Below are positions 26,746-35,673 of a stretch of DNA of 64,000 nt, piece by piece. Position numbers and translations under genes: made by a program. Position 1 is the stretch's first letter. Every line of letters starts with the position of its first letter. Source of the stretch: Deltaproteobacteria bacterium (lineage in GTDB: Bacteria; Desulfobacterota; JAFDED01). Under the pieces are notes generated by a model. The model did not search any database and was not told the origin of the DNA. It worked only from the letters and a program-made list of their open reading frames with translations. The DNA lies in assembly GCA_019310535.1 (NCBI GenBank), contig JAFDED010000001.1, positions 1-64,000 of the forward strand, written 5' to 3'.

Positions 26746-27684
26746 TCACACCGGGATCATTGCATCCTCGAGACGTGCCAGCTTTTCCATATAAGCTCGA
26801 ATGATCCCGTGGGCCTCATCAATTGAAACTTGCCTGAATCGAACCTTGTTGCCGGGCAGCATCTGCGCCAGTACATCGATGTCGGGATTGATGACGCATG
26901 CTATCTTGGTATAACCGCCGGTCGTCTGCGCATCGAGCATCATTATGATGGGCTGCCCGTTGCCCGGGACCTGGATCGCCCCGGGCAGGATTGGGTCCGA
27001 AATGATGTCCGCACCCGATACGTGCTGAATTGGAGGTCCTTCCAGGCGATAACCCATCCGGTCGGATTCGCTGGTAATGGTGTACGTTCTTCCCAGGAAC
27101 GTCCTTATTCCCTCTTTTGTGAAGTAATCGTCCTGCGGCCCCATTACCACTCGTATTTCAGCTTCATTGAAGAACTGCGGAAGGTGCTCCTCGGGCAGTG
27201 CGCGGAATTGCGCCTCCCTCTGGGCGGGCAATGTTCGTATAAGGTCCCCCTTTTGAATCGGCCTGCCGAGGAGCGTCCGCTGGTGCGTGCTGCGGCTCTC
27301 CAGCAGGACCGGTGCGTCGATTCCCCCCTCGACGGCCATGTAGGCGCGGCCTCCTCTCCGGATGGCCTTGAGGTAAAATGTGCTCCCCCGGGGAAGCTCT
27401 ACGGTCTGCCACATGGGAACTTCCACCCCATCGAGCATAGCCGCCATGTCTCCGCCGGTGACGGCTGCTCTCACCGTGCGGAGGACCTCCAGCTTCAGGC
27501 GGAACAGGGTGATCTCCAGCCCGGCGCTGCCAGGATCATTCCCCACAAGGAGGTTCGCCGTCCGCAGTGCAAAGCGATCCATAGCGCCGCTCACGGGAAT
27601 GCCATAATGTCCGAACCCGACCCGGCCCATGTCCTGGATGGTGGTCAATACACCGGGGTCTCTCACGAAAAATGTATCTGTCAT
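26746..27684 (-). CDS. pxpC: 5-oxoprolinase subunit PxpC (KipA family)
   Basis: 312 aa, biotin-dependent-carboxyltransferase-like (allophanate hydrolase subunit 2) domain. The start RDPGVLTTIQDMGRVGFGHYGIPVSGAMD is the family hallmark, followed by LLVGNDPGSAGLEIT, and later SESDRMGYRLEGP. With PxpB and PxpA it makes the ATP-dependent 5-oxoprolinase that opens pyroglutamate to glutamate. It starts 4 bp after the pxpB stop. Confidence 0.93.
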   Translation of the reverse strand: MTDTFFVRDPGVLTTIQDMGRVGFGHYGIPVSGAMDRFALRTANLLVGNDPGSAGLEITLFRLKLEVLRTVRAAVTGGDMAAMLDGVEVPMWQTVELPRGSTFYLKAIRRGGRAYMAVEGGIDAPVLLESRSTHQRTLLGRPIQKGDLIRTLPAQREAQFRALPEEHLPQFFNEAEIRVVMGPQDDYFTKEGIRTFLGRTYTITSESDRMGYRLEGPPIQHVSGADIISDPILPGAIQVPGNGQPIIMMLDAQTTGGYTKIACVINPDIDVLAQMLPGNKVRFRQVSIDEAHGIIRAYMEKLARLEDAMIPV

Positions 27685-27688
27685 TCAA

Positions 27689-28405
27689 TCACTGCCCTAT
27701 GGGTTCCGGAAATATTCCTTCGCAGGCTATGGCCTCTTCCAGGGAGACAGCCTTGAACCGGATCCGATCACCAGCCACAAAAGGGCTGGGAGGAAAGCGC
27801 GTCGGGTCGTAGATCTTCAGGAAACAACGCCCGATGTAGTTAAAGCCGGAAGGCAGATCCACGGGACAGATGGCAACCTGTTGACCTCCGAGGCCCACCA
27901 TCCCGGCGAGCAATTTGACCCTGGGGCTGGGGAGCCGCGGCGTATGCAGGATCTCGGGCAATCCCCCCATGTTGGGGAGAGCCGCAACAAATCCAATCAT
28001 GTAGATCAATAGATTGGTTTCCGAAAATATCCGAATCACCTCATCCGGAGAAATGCCGCAGTGTGAGGCCACTCTCTCAAGGTCGGGTGCGTAAGGTTCC
28101 CCATAGTAGGTTGGCAGTTCAAAGTACCGGCCGGGCGGCGGCTGACGATCCCCAAGGTCATCCTCGATCCCATCTATCACGGACATCAGCCGGTCCATGG
28201 TGATCATCATTGGATCGTACTGTATTAAAAGCGATCGATACGTCGGCACCAAACTCAGTATGCCGGGTATTTCTTTCTCCTGGATGGCCGCGGCCATAAG
28301 CCGCACTTTCCCGTTAATCGCCGGGTCGATGCTGTTCCCGAACTCCAGGATCAACCCCCGCTCGCTCAGACATAACTTTCGAGATTTCATTAACACCCGT
28401 TTCAT
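27689..28405 (-). CDS. pxpB: 5-oxoprolinase subunit PxpB (KipI family)
   Basis: About 238 aa from the ATG at 28405. The open frame also reaches a TTG at 28456 that overlaps the pxpA stop by 4 bp, so coupled initiation there is possible. The domain (allophanate hydrolase subunit 1/KipI) is recognised from LVPTYRSLLIQYDP, the ELPTYYGEPYAPDLERVA segment and FIGFVAALPNMGGLPE-like sequence (here MIGFVAALPNMGG). Partner of PxpA and PxpC. Confidence 0.9.
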   Translation of the reverse strand: MKRVLMKSRKLCLSERGLILEFGNSIDPAINGKVRLMAAAIQEKEIPGILSLVPTYRSLLIQYDPMMITMDRLMSVIDGIEDDLGDRQPPPGRYFELPTYYGEPYAPDLERVASHCGISPDEVIRIFSETNLLIYMIGFVAALPNMGGLPEILHTPRLPSPRVKLLAGMVGLGGQQVAICPVDLPSGFNYIGRCFLKIYDPTRFPPSPFVAGDRIRFKAVSLEEAIACEGIFPEPIGQ

Positions 28406-28452
28406 ATCCAGCGGAATATATTCCCGTTTATGGCATTCGGAAAGGTGTTTTA

Positions 28453-29220
28453 TCAAACAAGAGTCCCGACGGGCACAACGCTGATACCCCTTTCATCAAG
28501 CTTTTCCCGCACGATCCTGATGAGGTTTGCTGCCCCAGGAGTATCGCCGTGCATGCAAATGCTCTGTGCGGCGATCTTGATCGTGCCGCCCTTATATGTA
28601 GTAACAGTGCCCGTATCCAGCAATTGAATGATCCGCGCCGCCACAACTTCCGGGTCGGCGATCACCGATCCCGGCAGCTTCCGGGAGACAAGGGTTCCGT
28701 CATCATTGTAAGCCCGGTCTCCATACGCCTCACCAGCGACGCGCAGCCCGGTTTTTTTGCACGTCTCATAGAGCGTGGTTCCCGCTATGGTCATGTAGAG
28801 AAGGTCCGGGTTTACGTCCTTGACGGCGGAAGCAATAGCCTCGGCCAACTCAGGCCGCTCCGTGGACATCATCTCGACGATGCCGTGGCCCTTGACGTGC
28901 TGCATGGGAACGCCCATCACCGTGCAGAAGGCCTGCACTGCACCGATCTGGTAGACAAAGTAGTCATAAAGCTCCTCAGGCGTGGTGTCCATAGCCCGCC
29001 GGCCGAACCCGAGGAGGTCCGGTAAACCGGGATGCGCCCCCACGGCGGTACCCGATTCTTTAGCCAGCTTGATGGTGTATTTCAAGATGTGAGGGTCTCC
29101 CGCATGGAAACCGCATGCGATGTTGGCGGAGGATATATGCCTCATAATCTCTTCGTCATTGCCGAGCTTATATCTGCCAAAGCTTTCGCCCATATCGGAG
29201 TTGAGATCGACTTTATTCAT
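28453..29220 (-). CDS. pxpA: 5-oxoprolinase subunit PxpA (LamB/YcsF family)
   Basis: 255 aa. The start at 29220 has a perfect AGGAGG. Diagnostic motifs are VDLNSDMGESFGRYKLGND, SANIACGFHAGDP, GAHPGLPDLLGFGRR and the C-terminal SICMHGDTPGA. It is the first gene of an eight-gene minus-strand run ending at livF. Substrate import by Liv-type ABC proteins and hydrolysis by PxpABC appear to be co-expressed. Confidence 0.95.
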   Translation of the reverse strand: MNKVDLNSDMGESFGRYKLGNDEEIMRHISSANIACGFHAGDPHILKYTIKLAKESGTAVGAHPGLPDLLGFGRRAMDTTPEELYDYFVYQIGAVQAFCTVMGVPMQHVKGHGIVEMMSTERPELAEAIASAVKDVNPDLLYMTIAGTTLYETCKKTGLRVAGEAYGDRAYNDDGTLVSRKLPGSVIADPEVVAARIIQLLDTGTVTTYKGGTIKIAAQSICMHGDTPGAANLIRIVREKLDERGISVVPVGTLV

Positions 29221-29714
29221 TGCAATCCTCCTTTTTACCAATATCTTTTCGGTATCAACGATCTGAACTGTCAATGATTACCGAACATGGTAATGAATTG
29301 TTGATGCCTTAGAGACCACAAAGAACTAAAGAACAGGAACGAAGATTACGGGAAGTGGGGAACAAAGAATGCGAACAAGAGAACAAAGATCGCGAAATTC
29401 GTAGCAGGTTTTTAATATATCGGATTCGATAATTTGTCAAATATTTTTTCTCATTATTTTTGCTCTCTCCCTTAAAAATGAAGGACGTTTAATGAGCGGT
29501 AAGCTGTGTGCAGGCAGGACTCAAAAATACTCACGGCTTGCAAGCCATACAGAAAAATACCCTGTGTTTAAAAGATTTAAAAGGCAGAAACTTGTTACAT
29601 TGATATAATCCGGTCTTTGTTGCTGGTTTGTTGCGTTTATTGACATTCCTGAGTATAATTGTTAACATAAAAAATATACAATCCTGGAAAGGCGACGACG
29701 CGAGAGGATCGGAC
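29221..29714. other. Divergent intergenic region with short palindrome and purine-rich tract
   Basis: Between pxpA (minus) and the MBL-fold gene (plus). TTACC/GGTAA arms at 29278-29293 (TTACCGAACATGGTAA) lie ~58 bp upstream of pxpA and may be an operator. From 29310 to 29400 the strand is purine-rich with irregular GAACAAAGA-like units. No gene is credible here. The plus-strand promoter at 29631-29668 is listed separately. Confidence 0.4.
29631..29668 (+). promoter_or_regulatory. Overlapping sigma-70-type promoters for the MBL/ligase genes
   Basis: Two promoters with perfect 17-base spacers overlap: TTGCGT (29631) with TATAAT (29654-29659), and TTGACA (29640-29645) with TAACAT (29663-29668). 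Either would start transcription near 29666-29676, upstream of the ATG at 29715 and downstream of the alternative start at 29628. Confidence 0.55.
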
Positions 29715-30323
29715 ATGAGACCATTAGAAGTAGAGGTGATGGAAGGAAACGGTTTCACCGTGACCCGGCTGGAAGTCGGGATGATGGAGAATAATTGTTA
29801 TCTCATTCGCTGCCATGACACCGGCGAGGGGATCATTGTCGACCCCGCCGACGAGCAGGAGAAGATACTACAGGCATTGAAAGGAATTGAGGCCAAATAC
29901 ATTCTTTTGACCCACAGCCATTGGGATCACATCGGCGCCCTTGCCGGGGTTAAAAAAGCCACTGGTGCTCGGGTGGGTATCCATCGCCTGGACGCTGCGC
30001 GCGTCAAAGAGTGGGTTGATTTTTACCTGGAGGACGGTGATGAAATCAGTTTCGGGATACACCGGGCGCGGATCATCCATACACCCGGGCATTCACCGGG
30101 AGGAGTATGCATACTGATCGGGAAATACTTGTTAAGCGGAGACACCATATTCCCCGGCGGACCTGGAAACACATCCATCCCGGGATCCGATTTCTCCCTC
30201 ATACTTCGCAGCATTTCCGAAAAGATATTCGCCCTTCCGGCCGAAACAATTATCTGTCCGGGACACGGCCGAACCGCAACAGTAGGCGAGGAGATGGGAA
30301 CAGCGCCATATCGGAACATATGA
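29715..30323 (+). CDS. Metallo-beta-lactamase-fold hydrolase, glyoxalase II-like
   Basis: 202 aa. The metal-binding motif THSHWDH is intact. Further ligands are the His of HTPGHSPGG, the Asp of LLSGDTIF and the C-terminal CPGHG. Members of this glyoxalase II-like class hydrolyse thioesters of small thiols or related compounds; the specific substrate cannot be read. It is 56 bp upstream of the cysteinyl-ligase gene on the same strand. Start 29715 follows from GAGAGG and the mapped promoters. Confidence 0.9.
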   Translation: MRPLEVEVMEGNGFTVTRLEVGMMENNCYLIRCHDTGEGIIVDPADEQEKILQALKGIEAKYILLTHSHWDHIGALAGVKKATGARVGIHRLDAARVKEWVDFYLEDGDEISFGIHRARIIHTPGHSPGGVCILIGKYLLSGDTIFPGGPGNTSIPGSDFSLILRSISEKIFALPAETIICPGHGRTATVGEEMGTAPYRNI

Positions 30324-30379
30324 TGAGCGGTGGGGCAATGCGAAATCCCGCACAATACTTTCCGAAGGTGCGTAAGTCT

Positions 30380-31588
30380 ATGATTCAATTAAGAATTTTT
30401 AACTCTATGACAGGGAGAAAGGAATTATTCAGTTCCGAAACGGGCAATGTTGGAGTGTATGTCTGCGGCATAACGCCTTATGACGTAACACACCTCGGCC
30501 ATGCTTTCACCTACACATTTTTCGATGTGGTTGTCAGATACCTCAGATACCTCCGGTACGGGGTGACATACGTCCAGAACCTCACAGATATCGACGACGA
30601 TATTCTCAAAAAAGCGGAACAGGAAAATAAAAACTGGAGGCGTCTGGCAGAGGAAAACACGCAGAAATACCTGGAGGATATGAGATGGCTGAACAACCTT
30701 CAGCCGGATGTGTATCCAAAGGCCACCGACCATATAGAAGACGCGATACACATCGTTATGGAACTGAAGAAGAAAAGCAAAGCCTATGAAATAGACGGAA
30801 ACGTTTATTTTAACACCAATTCGGATAAAGAATATGGAAAGCTCAGCAAACTTTCCAGGCAGGAAATGCTCCCCATAGCAAATGAACACGGAAACGACCC
30901 GAACGACCCGAAAAAGAGAGACCCGCTTGACTTTGTTTTATGGCAGGCAAAAAAACCGGGAGAACCCTCGTGGCGGTCTCCCTGGGGGGAGGGAAGACCG
31001 GGGTGGCACATAGAGTGCAGCACGATGTCCATGAAATATCTGGGGGAATCCGTGGATATCCACGGGGGCGGAGGGGATTTGAAGTTCCCTCATCATGAAA
31101 GCTCCATCGCGCAGTCAGAACATTTGACCGGAAAGCAATTCGTTAAATACTGGATGCATACGGGAATGGTGCGTTACAAAGGGGAAAAAATGAGCAAATC
31201 GCTCGGTAATCTCGTTCTTTTAAGGGATTTAAAAGAAAAATACAGTCCAAATATTATTCGGACATACCTCCTTTCGCACCACTACCGTTCTGTGTGGGAA
31301 TTCAAGGATGACGAAGATGAAGAGATGATAAAGGCTCTTGAGAGGGACAAATTGTTCAAGAAGGTCTGGCTTGCCCAGTCCGGGATGGGAGAGCCCCTGG
31401 ATATCTCCGAATATGAAAAAGGCTTTTTCGAGGCAATGAATGACGACTTCAACACGCCTGTGGCGATGGATAACCTGAAAAACCTCGCCGATCATGTTCT
31501 AAAGCATGGAGACAAACATAGTGGGGATGCAAAAGCTTTCCTGAACAAAGCCTTTAATATTCTGGGCTTAGCGATTGAATATGAATAA
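30380..31588 (+). CDS. Short cysteinyl-tRNA-synthetase-like ligase with MshC hallmarks
   Basis: 402 aa class I synthetase fold. It reads CGITPYDVTHLGHAF (29-43), as in the mycothiol enzyme MshC, where canonical CysRS has CGPTVYD..HIGNAR. Cys29, Trp209, Cys213 and His238 match MshC Cys43, Trp227, Cys231 and His256 with identical spacing between the last three. CysRS's extra zinc ligand Glu (E. coli 238) is Ser242 here. KMSKS is at 270-274. It ends right after the helical domain, lacking the anticodon-binding C-terminus of ~460-aa CysRS. AT-richer than its neighbours. Either a cysteine ligase for a small thiol or a shortened CysRS. Confidence 0.8.
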   Translation: MIQLRIFNSMTGRKELFSSETGNVGVYVCGITPYDVTHLGHAFTYTFFDVVVRYLRYLRYGVTYVQNLTDIDDDILKKAEQENKNWRRLAEENTQKYLEDMRWLNNLQPDVYPKATDHIEDAIHIVMELKKKSKAYEIDGNVYFNTNSDKEYGKLSKLSRQEMLPIANEHGNDPNDPKKRDPLDFVLWQAKKPGEPSWRSPWGEGRPGWHIECSTMSMKYLGESVDIHGGGGDLKFPHHESSIAQSEHLTGKQFVKYWMHTGMVRYKGEKMSKSLGNLVLLRDLKEKYSPNIIRTYLLSHHYRSVWEFKDDEDEEMIKALERDKLFKKVWLAQSGMGEPLDISEYEKGFFEAMNDDFNTPVAMDNLKNLADHVLKHGDKHSGDAKAFLNKAFNILGLAIEYE

Positions 31589-32134
31589 TATTGATTTTAT
31601 GGGAAAAAACTTACCGATTATAACCCCCTTTTTCCGGTCGTTCTGAATGGCGTATCTGGATACCGTATTCATAATGATTCGAGATAATGGGAAAGGATTT
31701 GCCGCTGGAGTATAGTCTCGAATAGTTTATCATGCTTCACCGGAAAAGCCAGCAGGTCAAGGCTCGTTTCATGACACCTTCCATGAAGGCCTTTTTCCTT
31801 GCCATGGCCACCAGGCTTAATGCAACCGGCTGATTGCAACCGAAAATTCGACGATGCACGATGTTCCAACTGCTGTTCTTCAAGCTTTCGCTACTGGAAC
31901 AGCCTGATGGTTTTCAACTCTGGATTTGATCCCGAATATTCGCGATGGAGACCCGGCATATGCATATATTATTTAATGGACAAACTTATCCGGTAAGCCG
32001 TCCAGGATGGGATCAAGCTGGATCGACTTCTTAAGGGGCGATGAGTCTTAAAAGTTTACTTCGGAGCCAAGACAAAAAAAATCACAGGATTGGTACTAAC
32101 CAGCCTGATTCATCCAATGCATGAGACCTACCAA
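31589..32134. other. Intergenic region, no recognisable gene
   Basis: Open frames on both strands are short (66 residues or fewer), overlap one another and resemble no family I know. Several in-frame stops near 31980-32070 hint at a degraded coding sequence, but I cannot identify it. No clear terminator or promoter stands out. Confidence 0.3.
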
Positions 32135-33454
32135 ATGCGTATTGCAGCTATCAGTCTTCATACCTGCCCCCTTGCCGCTCTGGGCGGCAAAGAGACGGGC
32201 GGAATGAACGTCTATGTCCGCGAACTCAGCCGTCAGTTAGGTATGAACGGGATTATGGTGGATGTTTTCACCCGCTCGCAAAACCCTGACTTGCCCCGGG
32301 TGGTATCCATGGGGCCGGGTTCCCGCGTCATCCACATCCCTGCCGGAGCGGAACGGCCGCTGGACAAACACCGGTTAAGCCGGCACATCCCGGAGTTTCT
32401 GAATGGAATGATCCGATTCGCGGAACAGGAAGGGATCAGTTACGACCTTGTCCACAGCCATTATTGGTTATCGGGCTGGATCGGCGCCCTCTTGAAGCCG
32501 CTATGGGGCATACCTTGGGTCCATATGTACCACACATTAGGATTTTTGAATAATCACGTGGCTCGGCCAGGGGAAGTGAAAGAGCCTTCCATCAGACTTA
32601 CGATGGAAGCGAAGATAGGGAAGGAAGCCGAACGTGTGGTGGTACCTACACCCATGGAGAAGGCCCATCTCATTTGGAGTCTGGGAATAGCTCCTGAAAA
32701 AATTCGAGTAATCCCGTGCGGCGTGGACGTGGAGCTGTTTCAGCCCGTGGATCCTCATAAGGCGCGGAATTTACTGGGGTTGGACTCGGGTCGATTCATC
32801 TTGTTCGTGGGCCGGCTGACTCCCGTGAAGGGTCTGGATACCCTGATTCGCGCTTTCCGGATCCTTGCGGATCGGGGCTGGAACAATGGGAAGGGCGTTA
32901 GACTGCTCATTGTAGGGGGAGACCAGGAGGAACCAGATGCGGATAGCTCAGAACTGAGCAGCCTCGCAGGTTCTCTTGGTGTGGCCGATAAAATGCTCTT
33001 TTTGGGCCCCCAGCGTCAAAGCCTTCTGCCTCTCTTTTATGCCAGCGCCGAGGTGTGTGTACTCCCTTCCCGGTATGAATCGTTCGGCATGGTAGCATTG
33101 GAGGCCATGGCTTGCGGAAAGCCCGTGGTGGCCTCCAATGTGGGAGGACTTGCCTTTTCAGTGTTAAACGATGAAACGGGAGTGCTCGTCCCTGAAGGAG
33201 ACCCCTCAGCACTGGCCGTGCATTTGTCCTTTCTGCTTGACCATCCGGAGGTGGCGCGCACGCTTGGCAGGCGCGCCGCTCAGAGGGCGCTGAATTTCCG
33301 CTGGCCCCTCATTGCCAATCGCATGCTGGACTTGTATCACCAGCTCACCCCAAGCCGAAAACCGGCCACCGCTCCACAACAAAAAGCACAGGAAATCCCG
33401 AAGTCGGACCCGCAGCGATCTATTTCAAACCGCCCTCGCTACTACTATAGGTAA
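32135..33454 (+). CDS. GT4-family glycosyltransferase, MshA/sucrose-phosphate-synthase-like
   Basis: 439 aa GT-B retaining glycosyltransferase. The N-terminal acceptor domain carries the MshA-like segments [28 protein letters not shown], and [14 protein letters not shown]. The C-terminal nucleotide-sugar domain has [18 protein letters not shown] and the catalytic E-x7-E in [19 protein letters not shown]. MshA transfers GlcNAc to inositol phosphate in mycothiol synthesis; related GT4 enzymes make sucrose phosphate or cell-surface sugars. The neighbouring MshC-like ligase favours the first reading. Its last 35 bp overlap the convergent pilin gene. Confidence 0.88.
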   Translation: MRIAAISLHTCPLAALGGKETGGMNVYVRELSRQLGMNGIMVDVFTRSQNPDLPRVVSMGPGSRVIHIPAGAERPLDKHRLSRHIPEFLNGMIRFAEQEGISYDLVHSHYWLSGWIGALLKPLWGIPWVHMYHTLGFLNNHVARPGEVKEPSIRLTMEAKIGKEAERVVVPTPMEKAHLIWSLGIAPEKIRVIPCGVDVELFQPVDPHKARNLLGLDSGRFILFVGRLTPVKGLDTLIRAFRILADRGWNNGKGVRLLIVGGDQEEPDADSSELSSLAGSLGVADKMLFLGPQRQSLLPLFYASAEVCVLPSRYESFGMVALEAMACGKPVVASNVGGLAFSVLNDETGVLVPEGDPSALAVHLSFLLDHPEVARTLGRRAAQRALNFRWPLIANRMLDLYHQLTPSRKPATAPQQKAQEIPKSDPQRSISNRPRYYYR

Positions 33455-33785
33455 ACGTGCTGGGGCTTTTCTGATGCCTGGCGGTGGCTGACCACGAGTT
33501 GATGTTGGCTGCCAGTATGCCGAGTATGACATCATTCGTTAGTGTCCAACCGGTGACAGCGCTCAATGCTCCGCGGTCGGCAGTGTAAATGCTGTGGTAG
33601 TAATAATAGTGCTCTTGAGCCACAGCCAGATTCCGGAGGGCAGCTTTCGCGTGGGAGTCCATGCTTTTTTCGCGATACTTCGAAAACTGTGGAACAGCTA
33701 TTGCCGCTAGAATGCCGATGATGGCAATGACGATCATGAGTTCGATCAGCGTAAAGCCCATACATTCTTTACCCCCCCTTTTCAC
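33420..33785 (-). CDS. Type IV pilin
   Basis: 121 aa from a GTG at 33785 preceded by AGGAGG. A 10-residue leader ends in Gly before the prepilin-peptidase site, [19 protein letters not shown], with the invariant Glu5. The hydrophobic helix builds the filament core. The C-terminal part (Tyr-rich [13 protein letters not shown]) lacks a Cys pair. Length suits a small Geobacter-like pilin or a general-secretion pseudopilin; no assembly genes are nearby. It is convergent with the glycosyltransferase, overlapping by 35 bp. Confidence 0.9.
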   Translation of the reverse strand: MKRGGKECMGFTLIELMIVIAIIGILAAIAVPQFSKYREKSMDSHAKAALRNLAVAQEHYYYYHSIYTADRGALSAVTGWTLTNDVILGILAANINSWSATARHQKSPSTFTYSSSEGGLK

Positions 33786-34318
33786 GATCCCTCCTGTTTT
33801 CACGTGACGGGCACTCTAACAGCGTAAAAAGCATGAGTATGGTGCCCGTTGTTTTTCCCCGGGGCCGGAAAAGACCCGCAACTCAAACTTTAATTTACCG
33901 TTTTGTTTATTGCCATAGAATCTTGCAAAAAACATTCCATTTCCTGAAAAAATGCAATAAAATCCATGTCATTCAGGTATTTATGGGCGTCAATGCAAAA
34001 CATCAGAAACCACATCCTCCTGATTGAAAATCCACGAGTAATTGACAAATTTTGCAATTTAATAACAATTATTGTTTAATACAATCATCAAAGCTTATAT
34101 GTATGAATCCTTTACCCTGTTATCGGCATCAATCACACCGCGTGGTTACCAGGGAATTTCGACCTTGTTCATGAAGAGGATCACAGGTGTTGTTCGCCGC
34201 CTCCCTTGTGAGCTTACATCGAACGAGCGGACAACGGCTGGGGAGAGATTATTGCAAACATTCAAGGGGGTTTTTTATTTGTCATATCACTGATTAACAA
34301 CAGACCGAGAATTTTATA

Positions 34319-34347
34319 TTGACACTAAATTTGGATAGATTTACAAT
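34319..34347 (+). promoter_or_regulatory. Strong sigma-70-type promoter upstream of a dispersed repeat
   Basis: TTGACA (34319-34324) and TACAAT (34342-34347) are separated by exactly 17 bases. The start site near 34354 lies just before the repeat at 34363-34461, so that repeat is probably transcribed. The gap 33786-34318 before it shows no gene or other clear signal. Confidence 0.6.
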
Positions 34348-34362
34348 AGATTAAGTTTTAAA

Positions 34363-34461
34363 CTAATTGTCATTCATGGGCCGCACCCGCGGAGCATGAA
34401 AATGGTCAGGTAGCTGCACGGGTTAACTGCATAACCATTTAATTATATTACTTTTAAATGA
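34363..34461 (+). repeat. 99-bp dispersed repeat, partner of 18391-18465
   Basis: It matches the reverse complement of 18391-18465 with an added 23-24 nt segment at ~34403-34425 (TGGTCAGGTAGCTGCACGGG). The central part can fold as TTCATG...CATGAA enclosing CCGC/GCGG. A strong promoter lies 16 bp upstream. It could be a small-RNA or leader element; that role is inference, the repeat itself is seen. Confidence 0.75.
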
Positions 34462-34538
34462 TTGTTCATTTCATAATGGTTCTAATTTCTATTTTCTAAC
34501 TTATAAAGTTCTCCATGTTGCATTTACCGTAAGAACTG

Positions 34539-34688
34539 ATGAAACCGCAACAGAATGAATCCTCAGGGCAGGGCAAATTAGAGTTTATGCTTCTTATCGG
34601 CGCGCTTGCTTTTGCCATTTTGGGTCTCATAGGGCTGATAAATGCTGAATGGCGCGTGTATGTTCAGAAGTGGCTCTTAACATGGTGA
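34539..34688 (+). CDS. 49-residue single-pass membrane protein, class III pilin-like signal
   Basis: A short frame encodes MKPQQNESSGQGKLEF, then a hydrophobic stretch LLIGALAFAILGLIGL and a basic/aromatic end (EWRVYVQKWLLTW). The G-Q-G-x-x-E-F-x-L-L pattern before the helix resembles class III/Flp-like pilin signals. It lies ~190 bp after a strong promoter and 94 bp before the PP2C gene on the same strand. I do not recognise the family, and no clear ribosome-binding site stands out. Confidence 0.5.
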   Translation: MKPQQNESSGQGKLEFMLLIGALAFAILGLIGLINAEWRVYVQKWLLTW

Positions 34689-34782
34689 TTTATATCGCAC
34701 GCATGCCTGGAGATTCCGGTGAAATTCGTTATTACGACTCTCAGTAGGCCGATTCAGGGACTTCGTCAAAGGGTAATTCCAT

Positions 34783-35544
34783 ATGATTTTTAAGCATGCC
34801 GTTTGCACAGATATTGGACTCCGCAGAAACCATAACGAAGATGCATACGCAATCTCCGAAATCGTGAATCTCTATGTAGTTGCCGATGGGATGGGTGGAC
34901 ATGCCGCTGGCGAGGTGGCCAGCGAGATGGCCGTAAGGAATGTTTTGCAGTTTATCAGGGAAAGTATCCAGGATGAGGGGATGACGTGGCCTTTCGGAAT
35001 GGACTTGAGAATGAGCACCGACGCCAACCGTATTCTCAGCGCCCTTCGCCTGGCCAATCAGTCCATTTATCATACCGCCGCCGGCAAGGCTTATCTGCAC
35101 GGCATGGGGACGACCATTGTGCTGGCTTTCTTTCGATTAGACCAGGTTTATATAGCCCACGTTGGAGACAGCAGGGCATATCGTTTTCGGAATGGCGAAA
35201 TCCGGCAGATCACCAGGGATCACTCTCTCCTGGATGATCACGTACATCGCATAATAAAATCGCCTGACAATTCGGGGGATTATCCGCTCAAGAACATTAT
35301 CACCAGAGCTCTGGGCTTAAAAGAGGAAGTCCAGGCGGACATTCAGTCACTGGTTCTGAAACCAGGCGACCGCTTCTTGCTCTGCACAGATGGATTGACC
35401 GATATGCTCTCCCAGGAGGAAGTAAGTGCCATCGTGCAGAACTCGACGTGCGACCTCCGGGTAATATGCCAGGAACTGGTGAATCAGGCCAACGCCCGGG
35501 GCGGGAAGGATAATATCACCGTAATTTTGGTGGATTGTATTTGA
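34783..35544 (+). CDS. PP2C-family serine/threonine phosphatase
   Basis: 253 aa, a single PPM/PP2C domain (PrpC/Stp type). Metal-binding motifs are complete: RNHNEDAYAI at the start, VVADGMGGHAAGEVAS, HVGDSRAYRFRNGEI, the DGLTDML segment (LCTDGLTD), and GGKDNITVI near the end. It dephosphorylates proteins modified by Ser/Thr kinases; no kinase gene is adjacent. Cytosolic, no membrane segment. Confidence 0.95.
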   Translation: MIFKHAVCTDIGLRRNHNEDAYAISEIVNLYVVADGMGGHAAGEVASEMAVRNVLQFIRESIQDEGMTWPFGMDLRMSTDANRILSALRLANQSIYHTAAGKAYLHGMGTTIVLAFFRLDQVYIAHVGDSRAYRFRNGEIRQITRDHSLLDDHVHRIIKSPDNSGDYPLKNIITRALGLKEEVQADIQSLVLKPGDRFLLCTDGLTDMLSQEEVSAIVQNSTCDLRVICQELVNQANARGGKDNITVILVDCI

Positions 35545-35673
35545 CATCCTCGCAGGATCGGAACCTTTGGTTCGTGCCGCGGGAACGCATATTTCTCTAG
35601 TGCCGGGCACGGCGCCCCTGAGGGAAGGTTTGGTGTGCAGCCTTCCTGCACGCTGTTGCCCAAGAGGCCCGGA

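Noticed and set aside
31669-31996. Short overlapping ORFs (66 and 65 codons) between the ligase and glycosyltransferase genes
   Set aside because: No ribosome-binding site, no family resemblance, and they overlap on opposite strands in a region with many stops.
33786-33990. Sigma-54 promoter upstream of the pilin gene, as found for many pilA genes
   Set aside because: A GGCAC-like element is present, but the spacing between the GG and GC dinucleotides is 12 rather than 10 bases.
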